Below, in pieces: positions 25,244 through 34,700 of a stretch of 64,000 nucleotides of DNA. The position numbers and the translations under genes were made by a program. Each line of letters begins with the position of its first letter. The first letter of the stretch is position 1. The notes under the pieces were generated by a model, which saw nothing but the letters and a program-made list of their open reading frames with translations, was not told where the DNA came from and did no database searches. The DNA comes from Winogradskyella ursingii. GTDB taxonomy: Bacteria > Bacteroidota > Bacteroidia > Flavobacteriales > Flavobacteriaceae. The stretch spans positions 62,001 through 126,000 of the forward strand of contig NZ_JABFDH010000003.1 in NCBI RefSeq assembly GCF_013403975.1. Direction: 5' to 3'.

Positions 25244-25261
25244 ACTATAGTACTATAGTAA
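25244..25261. promoter_or_regulatory. Perfect 18-bp palindrome in a divergent intergenic region
   Basis: TACTATAGTACTATAGTA is identical to its own reverse complement and is made of two tandem TACTATAG units. It lies 76 bases before the lipoprotein start (25168, minus) and 84 bases before the ATP-grasp start (25346, plus). It could be an operator for either gene. An AT-rich repeat of no function is also possible. Confidence 0.4.
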
Positions 25262-25345
25262 ATTAAATATCGATAAAATACAAATATTATAGATGTTATA
25301 CAAGATAGGGATTTTTCCAATCTTGATCTTTAACAGAACTAAATT

Positions 25346-26413
25346 ATGCCATACTACCAGAACAACGATAGAATAAAAGTCTTTTTAAAAGATAAACACA
25401 AGAAGCCTCTTTTTAAAATGATTAAGGAGTTCCGTGAACTCAAAAAGGTCAAAGGAGAAACTCCATACTACTATTTTAAGTACCTCTACAGAAAAGATAT
25501 TACAAATCATTTGGATTATCTCAGTGCCGCAGAGATGAATTTGATTAGACAGAGCAAGCGCTTGCATAATCCTGAACTTACACCAATTTTCAAAAACAAG
25601 CTGCTGTTCTCTCAACTTTTTGAAAAGTCAGATATCAGCACTCCAAAATTAATTAGTTACAACATTAATAATGAATTTTATATCGGTACAGAAAAGACCA
25701 TCGTGACTAATGAAGATGAGCTTTTTAAATTTTTTGAAAATAGATTTGCCGATACCAACGTAGAAAGCATCTTTTTTAGACCACACTCAGATTACGGAGG
25801 TCATGGTTGCTTTAAACTCACCAAAAAAGATTTAAAAACACAAATTTCTAATGCTTTAGAAATGCTTCTCAAAAACAATTATGTGCATACCGAAATTATA
25901 GAGCAGCATCCAGAAATAAATAAAATACACGCTTCATCAGTAAATACAATGCGTATTCTAACCCTTGTTACGAGCAGTAATGATGTCAAGGTTGTCTATG
26001 CAGGTTTTAGATTGGGAGTAGGTGATAGCGTGGTTGATAATTCTAGCTCAGGAGGATTTTTTATTGGTACAAATATGGATAAGGGCACACTGGATGAACA
26101 CGGTTTTTATTTAATTGAGTATGGAGGCGGAAAAGTATATGAGCATCCTGATAATGGTTTTAAGTTAGAAGGGTTTAAAATTCCTTTTTTTAAAGAAGCA
26201 TGCGAATTGGCGAAAAAAGGTGTTGAATTATTACCAGATGGATTTATTGGTTGGGATGTGGCAATAACTCCAAATGGCCCAACCATTGTTGAAGCTAATG
26301 ATATGCCACACTTACAAAGTTCCGATAGAGCTTCTCGTGGTTTTTTAAAAAACCCTTACATGAAAGAATTGATTTCTGAGTTAAAAGAAGAAAAGCGGAA
26401 ACAGGCTAAATAG
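25346..26413 (+). CDS. ATP-grasp family protein (sugar-transfer-associated type)
   Basis: 355 aa. The N-terminus (1-85) is basic and helical. The ATP-grasp part spans about 95-340: FFRPHSDYGGHGC (nucleotide-binding loop), HASSVNTMRILTLV, and the metal-binding end GWDVAITPNGPTIVEAND. This fits the ATP-grasp subgroup linked to sugar transfer and surface polysaccharide clusters (PF14397 type). It would join a carboxylate to an amine or similar group using ATP; substrate unknown. No polysaccharide genes are adjacent. Its stop touches the stop of the convergent ridA with no gap. Confidence 0.82.
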   Translation: MPYYQNNDRIKVFLKDKHKKPLFKMIKEFRELKKVKGETPYYYFKYLYRKDITNHLDYLSAAEMNLIRQSKRLHNPELTPIFKNKLLFSQLFEKSDISTPKLISYNINNEFYIGTEKTIVTNEDELFKFFENRFADTNVESIFFRPHSDYGGHGCFKLTKKDLKTQISNALEMLLKNNYVHTEIIEQHPEINKIHASSVNTMRILTLVTSSNDVKVVYAGFRLGVGDSVVDNSSSGGFFIGTNMDKGTLDEHGFYLIEYGGGKVYEHPDNGFKLEGFKIPFFKEACELAKKGVELLPDGFIGWDVAITPNGPTIVEANDMPHLQSSDRASRGFLKNPYMKELISELKEEKRKQAK

Positions 26414-26794
26414 CTATTTTACAGCAATCATACTAATTTCAACATTGACGTATTTTGGTAAATTAGCCACTTCAACTGTTTCTCTTGCAGGTGCAGTCTT
26501 TTCATCAAAATATTCGCCATATACTTCATTGATTTTACTGAAGTTATTCATGTCGCTAATAAATATGGAGGTTTTGAAAACGTTTTCAAAAGTCATTCCT
26601 GCTTCCTCTAAGACTGCTTTTAGATTCTTCATAACTTGATGGGTTTCTACTTCAATAGAATCCATAACTAGCTCCATTGTTACTGGATTGAGGGCAATTT
26701 GCCCAGAGGTGTATAGCGTATTGCCTATTAATACAGCTTGATTGTACGGACCAATTGGAGCTGGTGCTTTAGACGTGTTTATAATTTTTTTCAT
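26414..26794 (-). CDS. ridA: RidA/YjgF family enamine/imine deaminase
   Basis: 126 aa, full length. RidA hydrolyses reactive 2-aminoacrylate made by PLP enzymes such as threonine/serine dehydratase. Conserved features: APAPIGPYNQAV at the N-terminus, YTSGQIALNP, and PARETVEVANLPK with the catalytic Arg104, followed by Glu119. Cytoplasmic trimer in known homologues. Tail-to-tail with the ATP-grasp gene with no intergenic base, and 168 bases from lptD downstream on the same strand. Confidence 0.95.
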   Translation of the reverse strand: MKKIINTSKAPAPIGPYNQAVLIGNTLYTSGQIALNPVTMELVMDSIEVETHQVMKNLKAVLEEAGMTFENVFKTSIFISDMNNFSKINEVYGEYFDEKTAPARETVEVANLPKYVNVEISMIAVK

Positions 26795-26962
26795 TTATGG
26801 TGCACTTTTATTTGTGTCTATTCCTCTGATAAGGGGAATAAAATTTTCCGTTAGACTTATCCAAATTTAGGATATTATTTTCAAATTGTGAGTCTGGACA
26901 TGCGAATGGTTATTTTGTAAAGCCCTAAGTGAAATTTCCAATCCTTAAACTTAAAGCCTTAT

Positions 26963-29689
26963 TTAGTTTCCAACGCGCTGATCTGGCTGGCGACGTTGAT
27001 CGTATTTAAGATCTTTCAGTAAATTAGATTTTATTCCGATAAAGAAATTCCAAGAAGATCGATCACTAAATGGAATCCAAGTAAAATTCATTTTCCAGCT
27101 TAACAGGTCACGTTCAAATCTTAATTGGGTATACGTAAAACCTTTGTTTAAAAAATCATAACCCGACGAGGCACCAACGCTCCAACGAGGCGATAACTCC
27201 ACATCTCCAGAAAACATGAGCGAGTTGGAAGAAATTTGATCTTCTCGTCTCGTATTAGAATAATTTACTGCATAAGCTAATCTGAGGTTCCAAGGCAAGC
27301 TATAGTTGTAAAACTCAGTATTTTCCTTTTCTTTGTTTTTATCTTGATCGTCGTCATCTAACCTTCTATCTGCAAAGTCTTGACTTTTCCCGAAGAGATC
27401 ATCGGTTCGGCTATTGGTGGTTGTTGCATTACGCTCAGCTTCCTGATCTAAACCTTTATCTATATTACCACGTTTAAACGTTTCATTAGATAATGAATAG
27501 GCAATATTTAAATTAGCAGAAGTCATTCTAAACAAACTGCCACCATTGTCTATATTAAATGTATTGATTTTAGTGTTGTTGTTATCTAAAGCGTATGGAT
27601 CTAAGGTCATCCCAAAGTTAATGCTCATTTTTTTATTTAAAATTTGAGTACCACCACTTACTCGAACCGGACTAATATTAAGTGAATCTGCAGCCAGATC
27701 GTAAGACGTTGTAAAATTCAGGTTGTTTAAAATAAAAACTTTTTCGGGTTCTGTTTCTGTGGAATCGCGCGAACGTACCTTAGCTTCAATATTATTTCCT
27801 ATTGAAAGTCCGACATTGCTAGAGTAGCGATTACCTGGTCTTCCGAACAATGAATTTTCAAACCTTGTGTACTCCACTTGGTCGCTCGTTGTGCCGTCGG
27901 CATCAATAACGTCGTATGTTTCATAATATTGATCAAATGCAGGTGTAACACTATAGCTCAAGGAAGGTCGCATAACATGCCTTATAGCCTGGATTTTTCG
28001 GCCTTTTCCTTGTTTGTCAAAATTAAACAATCCATAAACTGTCGTACCAACACTGGCACCAAAATTATAAGTTAAAAAACGGTCAAAACCATTAACATCT
28101 ATCGGAGTTGAAGTTTCTCCTTCAAAAATATTGCTGCGCCTTGTGGTTTTTAATGTCCAAGTTTCTTCGAAATTTGCGTTGGCACTTAAACTAAAATAAT
28201 CAAAAACTTTAAAATTGGTTGTAACAGGTATGCTATGTCTCATTCCTGCAAGTGCGTCGTCGAACATTTCACTTTTACCAAAAAGAGAATCTACTGTATT
28301 AATTCTGTATTCTCCTCTTGTATTATATTGAAAGTTGATATTTTGAATAGCTCCTTTTTTAACTCCAGTTTCTGGAGCAAAAGGGAAAATTCTGCTCACA
28401 GAAGCTTGCAATGTTGGCAGTGTGAGGTTAATTTGCTCAGTATTGGTGTTTTGCGAATGTGTTGCTGTTAAACTTAAATTTACTTGAGGCTCACCTTGAA
28501 ATGTTTTGGAATACGACACCGATGAAGCCAATGTATTATTAAGAAAACTATTTTGATTGATTTGATTTACTGATTGCTGATAATATTGACTACTACCTAA
28601 GTTGACTGAAGCCGAAAATCGAGAGTTTGGATTAGCCTTGGCATCTTGCGAATGAGACCACCTTATATTATAAATGGTACGTTGGCTAAAGTCTGGGAAA
28701 CCACGTTCGCTATTAAGAAGGTTTTCATACCTAAAACCTACATTACCTCTAAATTTATAACGTGCGGCATAGTTGCTTTCTAAGCGAATACCATAACTGC
28801 CGTTAGTGTAATAATCTCCCAAAGCCGCCAAATCAAAATAATCGCTAATTGCAAAATAATAGCCGCCATTTTGTAAAAAATACCCTCTATCGTTCCCTGT
28901 GTCCTCACCAAATGAAGGGAAAATTACACCCGAAGTTTGTTTTTTAGACATCGGGAAATACGCAAAAGGTATTGCTATTGGTGTAGGTACATCATAAATA
29001 TACATTTGGCTCAGACCTGTCACAACCTTTTTATTAGGTACAATCTTGGCCTTTTGCATTAGAATATAATATTCCGGATCTTCTAAATTTTCTGAAGTTG
29101 TAAATTTCCCTTTTTCGATAAAATAAACAGAATCATTCTCTTTTTTTGTACGTTCTGCTATAATGGTCCCTCCACTTTGCTCAGTAACCGAATTAAAAAT
29201 CAAAGCTTTCTTTGAATCTGTATTAAATATAATAGAGTCTGGCTCAATAACATTGGCACCTTGTGTAAATACTGGTTTTTGGGAATAACCTGTAGAATCT
29301 TTCATCCTACCAGCATACACTGTGTTTTTTCCGTAATCAATCACAATGATACCTGCCTTAATTTCCATATCCTGGTAATTGATCTTCGCCTGATTGTACA
29401 TGTAAATTTTTTGCGAAATTAATTCCGTAACCACGCTATCTGTAGCAGTATATTTTACTACATCTTTTAAAAATTCATTGTTTTTTACGGAATCCTGCTT
29501 TACAGAGTCAATTTCTTTGGTAATTATAGGTGGTTTAATAATTGAGTCCAATTGAATTTTACCAGAGTCTCTTACTTGGGTGGGAGGTATTTCTTTACTC
29601 TTTTTTGGTAATTCTTGGGCGAAGCTAAAAGTGTTGATAAACACTGTAAAACTCAAGGCAAAAAGTATGTGTAGGCTGTTTGTACGCAA
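26963..29689 (-). CDS. lptD: LPS assembly outer-membrane protein, LptD-like
   Basis: The open frame reaches TTG at 29740, but that codon is the end of a -7 element (TAATTTTG), so it cannot lie in the mRNA. The TTG at 29689 gives 908 aa with a good signal peptide (RTNSLHILFALS..SFAQE). Next comes an OstA/LptA-like N-domain (about 85-230, with GIIVIDYGKNTVYAGRMKD). The rest is a large beta-barrel with alternating aromatic residues and a terminal strand region ending in RRQPDQRVGN. IAIPFAYFPMSKKQTSGV is typical of LptD. LptD with LptE inserts LPS into the outer leaflet. Divergent from a cell-wall amidase gene. Confidence 0.9.
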   Translation of the reverse strand: MRTNSLHILFALSFTVFINTFSFAQELPKKSKEIPPTQVRDSGKIQLDSIIKPPIITKEIDSVKQDSVKNNEFLKDVVKYTATDSVVTELISQKIYMYNQAKINYQDMEIKAGIIVIDYGKNTVYAGRMKDSTGYSQKPVFTQGANVIEPDSIIFNTDSKKALIFNSVTEQSGGTIIAERTKKENDSVYFIEKGKFTTSENLEDPEYYILMQKAKIVPNKKVVTGLSQMYIYDVPTPIAIPFAYFPMSKKQTSGVIFPSFGEDTGNDRGYFLQNGGYYFAISDYFDLAALGDYYTNGSYGIRLESNYAARYKFRGNVGFRYENLLNSERGFPDFSQRTIYNIRWSHSQDAKANPNSRFSASVNLGSSQYYQQSVNQINQNSFLNNTLASSVSYSKTFQGEPQVNLSLTATHSQNTNTEQINLTLPTLQASVSRIFPFAPETGVKKGAIQNINFQYNTRGEYRINTVDSLFGKSEMFDDALAGMRHSIPVTTNFKVFDYFSLSANANFEETWTLKTTRRSNIFEGETSTPIDVNGFDRFLTYNFGASVGTTVYGLFNFDKQGKGRKIQAIRHVMRPSLSYSVTPAFDQYYETYDVIDADGTTSDQVEYTRFENSLFGRPGNRYSSNVGLSIGNNIEAKVRSRDSTETEPEKVFILNNLNFTTSYDLAADSLNISPVRVSGGTQILNKKMSINFGMTLDPYALDNNNTKINTFNIDNGGSLFRMTSANLNIAYSLSNETFKRGNIDKGLDQEAERNATTTNSRTDDLFGKSQDFADRRLDDDDQDKNKEKENTEFYNYSLPWNLRLAYAVNYSNTRREDQISSNSLMFSGDVELSPRWSVGASSGYDFLNKGFTYTQLRFERDLLSWKMNFTWIPFSDRSSWNFFIGIKSNLLKDLKYDQRRQPDQRVGN

Positions 29690-29737
29690 TCCTTTTAAAT
29701 GTATTTTTGTAAAAGTATGGCTCGGTTTTTGAAACGC

Positions 29738-29745
29738 CAAAATTA
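29738..29745 (-). promoter_or_regulatory. -7 promoter element of lptD
   Basis: Minus-strand TAATTTTG matches TAnnTTTG. Its last three bases are the TTG that opens the longest frame, so translation probably begins at the later TTG (29689), with a leader of about 45 bases. Confidence 0.5.
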
Positions 29746-29851
29746 CATATATTTTTTATGTATAGTTTATTCTGCTTATTAAAGTTTAAAAATACACTTT
29801 TAAGTCACTGAACTGTGTAATAATCCGAGTTTATAAACCGTTAAATCAAAT

Positions 29852-30970
29852 ATGCAAACGAGAACCAAACATATATTAGTATTACTGACACTTACATTTA
29901 TCACTTCTTTAACATCAGTTAATAGACTGTATGCTCAAAAAGATAAATTTGTAGTGGTTTTGGATGCTGGACATGGAGGTGGAGATTCAGGAAATAGAGG
30001 CAATGGGTATTTTGAAAAAGATATTGCTCTCAAAGTAGTTTTGGAGGTTGGTAAAGCCTTGGAACAAAACCCAGATATAAAAGTCATATACACCCGAAAG
30101 AAAGATGTATTTATAGAACTTTACGAACGTGCTAATATTGCTAACAAAGCAGATGCCGATCTATTTGTTTCAGTACACTGTAACTCTGTTGCAAATCCTA
30201 AACCTTTTGGTACAGAAACTTTTGTCTTGGGAGAAAAGAATACCGGACGTAATTTTGAAGTCGCCAAACGTGAAAACGAAGTTATTTTTTTAGAGGAAGA
30301 CTATAAACAAAATTATGCTGGTTTTGATCCTAGTTCACCCGAATCTACTATAGCAATTGGTATCGAGCAAGAAGTATATGTTGAGCAGAGCATTGTATTG
30401 GCTCGTAAAATTGAAGATAATTTTATAGGAAAGGCAAAAAGAAAGAGTAGAGGTCTTAAACAGGCCAGTCTATTAGTAATACGAAATACGTATATGCCAA
30501 GTGTATTGGTAGAGCTTGGTTTTTTAACCAATAAGAGCGAAGGTGCATACCTTAATACAAAAGCAGGTCAACAGAAAATGGCTCAAGCCTTAAGAGATGC
30601 CATTATCGATTATAAAAAAGAGATTGACCAAAATGTTGGGAGTAATATTCTTAACCCTACGGTTGAAAAAATAATTGATGATTATGAGGAACCTTTAGTT
30701 TATAAGGACGTCACTTTTAAAGTTCAGATAGCTGCAAGTTCAAAAGATTTAGAACCCAAAGCTTATAATTTCAAGGGATTGAGTGAAATTACCAAAGACA
30801 AAGTTGGTAAGCTCTACAAATATTATTATGGTGCAACTTCAGACTATAATAAAATAAAACGATTACAGAACGAGGCAAAAGCCAAAGGATACCAGTCGTG
30901 TTTCGTGGTGGCATTTAAAAATGGCAGTCAGATTGCGGTTTCCGATGCATTACAAGATGCTTCAAATTAA
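29852..30970 (+). CDS. N-acetylmuramoyl-L-alanine amidase with C-terminal SPOR-like domain
   Basis: 372 aa. Signal peptide about 1-28 (ends RLYAQ). The Amidase_3 domain spans about 33-235, with zinc ligands His41 (LDAGHGG), Glu55 and His109 (VSVHCNS), and the catalytic Glu in SVLVELGFLTN. The C-terminal 75 residues (VTFKVQIAASS.. to SCFVVAFKNG) look like a SPOR-type peptidoglycan-binding domain. It cleaves stem peptides from glycan strands, typically at division. First gene of a long plus-strand run. The MCE gene follows after 54 bases. Confidence 0.93.
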   Translation: MQTRTKHILVLLTLTFITSLTSVNRLYAQKDKFVVVLDAGHGGGDSGNRGNGYFEKDIALKVVLEVGKALEQNPDIKVIYTRKKDVFIELYERANIANKADADLFVSVHCNSVANPKPFGTETFVLGEKNTGRNFEVAKRENEVIFLEEDYKQNYAGFDPSSPESTIAIGIEQEVYVEQSIVLARKIEDNFIGKAKRKSRGLKQASLLVIRNTYMPSVLVELGFLTNKSEGAYLNTKAGQQKMAQALRDAIIDYKKEIDQNVGSNILNPTVEKIIDDYEEPLVYKDVTFKVQIAASSKDLEPKAYNFKGLSEITKDKVGKLYKYYYGATSDYNKIKRLQNEAKAKGYQSCFVVAFKNGSQIAVSDALQDASN

Positions 30971-30995
30971 TTGATGGTCTTATCAAATTTATTCC

Positions 30996-31003
30996 TAATT
31001 TTG
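30996..31003 (+). promoter_or_regulatory. -7 promoter element of the MCE gene
   Basis: TAATTTTG matches TAnnTTTG, with a possible -33 TTG at 30971-30973 (22-base spacing). It lies 22 bases before the TTG start at 31025. It would let the MCE-Hdr genes be read apart from the amidase. Confidence 0.45.
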
Positions 31004-31024
31004 TTTTAACCAAAGTAGAGACCA

Positions 31025-31972
31025 TTGAAAATTTCAAGAGAAGTTAAAACTGCAATATTGGTACTAGCTGGCATTGCACTCTTTATATATTTATTCACAT
31101 TTTTAAGAGGAGACGATTTATTTTCAAATAAAGACGTGTATTACACAGAATTTGATTACAACGCACTTACTCCATCAGCACCTGTAACAGTAAAAGGAAA
31201 TAAAATTGGTAAGGTAGAAGAGATTAAATATAATTTCGAAACAGGTAAAACCCGAGTTGCCTTTTCAATTGTCCCAGAATTCAAATTTTCAAAAAATAGT
31301 TTAGTAAGGCTTTATCAAACTGGCTTAATGGGAGGTAATGCGCTGTCAATTGAAGATTCTAATGATGGTGAATTGGCAGAACCTGGGGATTTTATAAAGT
31401 CTAGTGTAAAACCAGGTTTGGTAACCACGTTAGAAGAAGATTTTTCTGGAATCAGTGAAGATCTGGGAACAACGCTACGCACCACAGATACTTTAATGAC
31501 CAACCTGAATACATTGATAATTGATGATTCGGAAAAAGGTCTAAAACAAGCCATCGCCGAGTTAAATTCAACCTTAAAATCATTTAAAGGTTTGTCTTAT
31601 TCTGTTCAGAATTTGGTACAGCAGAATGATGAAAAGATTGCTGCGTTATTGACAAATCTTGAAAAGGTTACTAGTGACTTTGGTGAGATTTCGGCAGATT
31701 TAAAAGAGGCAGATTTTTCTGCCACGATTCAAAATTTAGATAAAACCCTTACTGATGTTCAAAGCATGCTAGCAGCAGTAAATAATAGTGATGGCACTAT
31801 CGGGAAGCTACTAAATGATGCTACCTTGTACAACAATCTCGAAGGAGCGTCGCAAGAATTAGAGTTACTCTTGTTAGATATAAAATTACATCCAGCCAGA
31901 TATAGACGTATCTTGTCTAAGCGTGAAATTCCTTACGAGGAACCAACACAAGAGGAATTAAATAAGAATTAG
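31025..31972 (+). CDS. MCE/MlaD-family lipid-transport protein
   Basis: 315 aa, TTG start at 31025 (gives MKISREVKTAILVLAGI; no usable ATG). One N-terminal membrane helix (8-27) is followed by the MCE domain (about 38-115, with the signature SAPVTVKGNKIGKVEEI). A long helical region with coiled-coil character ends in a short tail. Mla systems move phospholipids between the membranes, with MlaD as a periplasmic hexamer anchored to MlaE. No mlaE or mlaF is adjacent, so the permease must be elsewhere. 12 bases separate it from the iron-sulfur membrane protein gene. Confidence 0.9.
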   Translation: MKISREVKTAILVLAGIALFIYLFTFLRGDDLFSNKDVYYTEFDYNALTPSAPVTVKGNKIGKVEEIKYNFETGKTRVAFSIVPEFKFSKNSLVRLYQTGLMGGNALSIEDSNDGELAEPGDFIKSSVKPGLVTTLEEDFSGISEDLGTTLRTTDTLMTNLNTLIIDDSEKGLKQAIAELNSTLKSFKGLSYSVQNLVQQNDEKIAALLTNLEKVTSDFGEISADLKEADFSATIQNLDKTLTDVQSMLAAVNNSDGTIGKLLNDATLYNNLEGASQELELLLLDIKLHPARYRRILSKREIPYEEPTQEELNKN

Positions 31973-31984
31973 ACCGCTTTTAAT

Positions 31985-33304
31985 ATGGAATATTTACCAC
32001 AAATACTTTTTGCCATTGTGCTCGTTTTGGGTATTGGTTATTTTGCCCGAAACATCCAAAAATTAATCCGGAACATAAAATTAGGAAGAGCGGTTGATGC
32101 TAGTGATAATAAGTCACAACGTTGGGCAAATATGGCCCGAATTGCATTGGGGCAAAGTAAAATGGTAAAACGTCCTATTGCTGGTTTTCTTCATGTCATT
32201 GTATATGTAGGCTTTATTATTATTAATATTGAAGTGTTAGAAATTATCATAGACGGTCTGGCAGGAACACATCGAATAGGATTAGAGGTGTTGCCAGTTT
32301 CAGTTTATGGATTTTTGATAGGTGCCTTTGAGATTTTAGCTTTGTTAGTTCTTGTTTCTGTGATTGTATTTTTGGTACGAAGAAATATATTAAAACTAAA
32401 GCGTTTCATGGCCAACGAACTTAAGGGGTGGCCAAAAGATGATGCAAACATCATTCTTTATTTTGAAGTGGTTCTCATGTGTCTATTCTTGATTATGAAT
32501 GCGACAGACGTTTCATTTCAGCAGTTAAATTCAGGTAATATTATTTCACAATTTATAGCACCCTGGTTTGAAGGTTTTTCTGAAAACACCTTACATACTA
32601 TTGAGCGCACCGCATGGTGGTTACACATTGTCGGTATTCTCGTGTTTTTAAATTACCTCTATTTTTCGAAGCATTTGCACATATTGTTGGCATTTCCGAA
32701 CACGTATTTTGGCCGCGTGATTCCGCAAGGCCAGTTTAATAACTTAGATGCTGTAACTAAGGAAGTGATGTTAATGATGGATCCGAATGCAGATCCTTTT
32801 GCAGCACCGGCAGAAGGAGCGGAAGTAGAAGAAGATCCAGAAAAGTTTGGTGCTAGTGATGTGATGGATCTTAACCAAATTCAACTTTTAGGAGCCTATA
32901 CGTGTACAGAATGTGGTCGCTGTACGGACGAATGCCCTGCCAATAAAACAGGGAAAAAACTTTCTCCTCGTAAAATCATGATGGACACAAGGGACCGTAT
33001 AGAGGAAGTAGGTAAAAACATCGATGCCAACAACGGTGAGTTTAAGGACGATGGCAAACAATTGCTAAACGATTACACGACACCAGAAGAACTTTGGGCG
33101 TGTACCACATGTAATGCCTGCGTCGAAGCTTGTCCTGTAAGTATTAACCCATTGTCTATCATAATGGATATGCGTCGCTATTTGGTGATGGAGCAAAGTG
33201 CTGCACCAACCGAATTAAACAATATGATGACCAACGTAGAAAACAATGGAGCACCATGGCCATACAACCAAATGGACCGATTGAATTGGGCTAAAGAAAA
33301 TTAA
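31985..33304 (+). CDS. Membrane-bound iron-sulfur electron-transfer protein (HdrC/DsrK-NarI-like)
   Basis: 439 aa. The N-terminal half has about six membrane helices with histidines fit to bind heme b (His70, His213 and nearby His230/232, in HLHILL), like NarI/HdrE-type subunits. The C-terminal half binds two 4Fe-4S clusters: CTECGRCTDEC (307-317) and CTTCNACVEAC (373-383). This is a quinone-linked electron-transfer subunit. The soluble partner with the CCG domain follows 64 bases later. Donor and acceptor are unknown. The pair recurs in Bacteroidota, from memory, often near an MCE gene. Confidence 0.88.
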   Translation: MEYLPQILFAIVLVLGIGYFARNIQKLIRNIKLGRAVDASDNKSQRWANMARIALGQSKMVKRPIAGFLHVIVYVGFIIINIEVLEIIIDGLAGTHRIGLEVLPVSVYGFLIGAFEILALLVLVSVIVFLVRRNILKLKRFMANELKGWPKDDANIILYFEVVLMCLFLIMNATDVSFQQLNSGNIISQFIAPWFEGFSENTLHTIERTAWWLHIVGILVFLNYLYFSKHLHILLAFPNTYFGRVIPQGQFNNLDAVTKEVMLMMDPNADPFAAPAEGAEVEEDPEKFGASDVMDLNQIQLLGAYTCTECGRCTDECPANKTGKKLSPRKIMMDTRDRIEEVGKNIDANNGEFKDDGKQLLNDYTTPEELWACTTCNACVEACPVSINPLSIIMDMRRYLVMEQSAAPTELNNMMTNVENNGAPWPYNQMDRLNWAKEN

Positions 33305-33368
33305 AAAAAATAGTTTTTGTGATTAGACTATAAATCCAGTAACTAAGAAAACTAATAAACTCAAAATT

Positions 33369-34160
33369 ATGAGTGAACAATTGAAAGTGCCAACAATGGC
33401 AGAATACATGGCCGAAGGTAAACAACCAGAAGTCCTTTTTTGGGTAGGTTGTGCCGGAAGTTTTGATGACAGAGCAAAAAAAATAACAAAGGCTTTTGTG
33501 AAATTATTGCACAAGGCTAAAGTTGATTTTGCTGTTTTAGGCGCTGAAGAGAGCTGTACTGGTGATCCTGCGAAACGTGCTGGTAATGAGTTTTTGTTTC
33601 AGATGCAAGCGGTCACGAATATTGAAGTTTTGAATGCTTACGAAGTAAAAACAATTGTAACGGCTTGTCCGCATTGTTTCAATACTATAAAAAATGAATA
33701 TCCATCCTTAGGTGGAAATTATAAAGTCGTTCACCACACTCAATTTTTGAAAGATCTTTTAAATGATGGCAGAATCACAATTGAAGGTGGCAAGTTTAAA
33801 GGCAAACGAATCACTTTTCATGACCCATGTTATTTAGGCCGTGCTAATAATGTTTACGAAGCACCACGAGATCTTATTAAAAAGTTAGATGCAGAATTGA
33901 TAGAAATGAAATCGTGCAAATCCAGAGGTTTGTGTTGTGGTGCTGGTGGCGCACAAATGTTTAAGGATGCTGAACCTGGAAATAAGGAAGTGAATATTTT
34001 ACGAACAGAACAAGCTCTAGAAACCCAACCAGAAATAATTGCAGCTGGTTGTCCGTTTTGTAACACTATGATGACCGATGGTGTTAAAAACAAAGAAAAA
34101 GAAGACAATATTGCTGTAATGGATATTGCAGAATTAATAGCCAATGCCCAAGATTTATAG
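33369..34160 (+). CDS. Heterodisulfide-reductase-like iron-sulfur protein (CCG domains, HdrB-like)
   Basis: 263 aa, no signal peptide. Two cysteine-rich (CCG) domains: the first with VGCAGSFDDR, ESCTGDP and ACPHCFNT; the second with DPCYLGR, LCCGAGGAQM and GCPFCNTMM. In HdrB such domains hold the non-cubane clusters that split disulfides. It should dock on the cytoplasmic side of the preceding membrane protein. Substrate could be a disulfide or another small thiol; bshA downstream hints at bacillithiol, an inference only. The PH-domain gene follows after 24 bases. Confidence 0.88.
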   Translation: MSEQLKVPTMAEYMAEGKQPEVLFWVGCAGSFDDRAKKITKAFVKLLHKAKVDFAVLGAEESCTGDPAKRAGNEFLFQMQAVTNIEVLNAYEVKTIVTACPHCFNTIKNEYPSLGGNYKVVHHTQFLKDLLNDGRITIEGGKFKGKRITFHDPCYLGRANNVYEAPRDLIKKLDAELIEMKSCKSRGLCCGAGGAQMFKDAEPGNKEVNILRTEQALETQPEIIAAGCPFCNTMMTDGVKNKEKEDNIAVMDIAELIANAQDL

Positions 34161-34184
34161 AGAAATTTCATGATAAAGTGAAGT

Positions 34185-34700
34185 ATGGATTTTTCAAATG
34201 CACCAATCGAAATTGAGAACTTACCAAAATTGGATGATACGGAACTGAAACTGATTTCCAGAAAGTATTTAAATGTTATAGTTATAAATACGCTAATAGT
34301 ATATGTTGTCCTTTTTTCTCTATTAATATCCGCCAAACTTATCAGTGACGATGTCGCTATCCAGCAATACTTTTGGTATCCATTTTTTTCGATTTTAGGC
34401 ATCATGCTCCTTAATATAGTTTTGGTTGTTTTGGCTTTTCATAAACGTAAATATGCGGTGAGAGACCATGATGTTATTTATTCCAAAGGCTTACTGGTTA
34501 ATTCAGTAACCACGGTTCCAATTTCAAGAATTCAACATATTGAAGCTTCCCGAAGTTGGTTGGCGAGACAGTTTGGTTTGGCGACCTTAAATCTTTTTAC
34601 AGCTGGTGAATCGGGTAGCGATCTTAGTATCAAGGGGCTTCCGGAAGTCGAAGCCAAACAAATCAACGATTTTATAAGTGGCAAGGTCAATGGAAACTAA
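34185..34700 (+). CDS. Bacterial PH-domain membrane protein (YdbS-like)
   Basis: 171 aa. Two membrane helices (about 33-55 and 64-86) are followed by a bPH2 domain (about 92-165) with KGLLVNSVTTVPISRIQHIE and FGLATLNLFTAGE, hallmarks of the YdbS/DUF304 family. YdbS and YdbT of Bacillus form a pair in the membrane that protects against certain bacteriocins. The next gene overlaps by 11 bases and is the YdbT-like partner. Confidence 0.88.
   Translation: MDFSNAPIEIENLPKLDDTELKLISRKYLNVIVINTLIVYVVLFSLLISAKLISDDVAIQQYFWYPFFSILGIMLLNIVLVVLAFHKRKYAVRDHDVIYSKGLLVNSVTTVPISRIQHIEASRSWLARQFGLATLNLFTAGESGSDLSIKGLPEVEAKQINDFISGKVNGN

Noticed and set aside
26820..26845. TATTCC..GGAATA hairpin between ridA and lptD
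   Set aside because: Short imperfect stem without a T-run; could be chance.
33854..34405. 183-aa minus-strand frame across the HdrB-like and PH-domain genes
   Set aside because: It crosses two well-supported plus-strand genes and has no recognisable domain.
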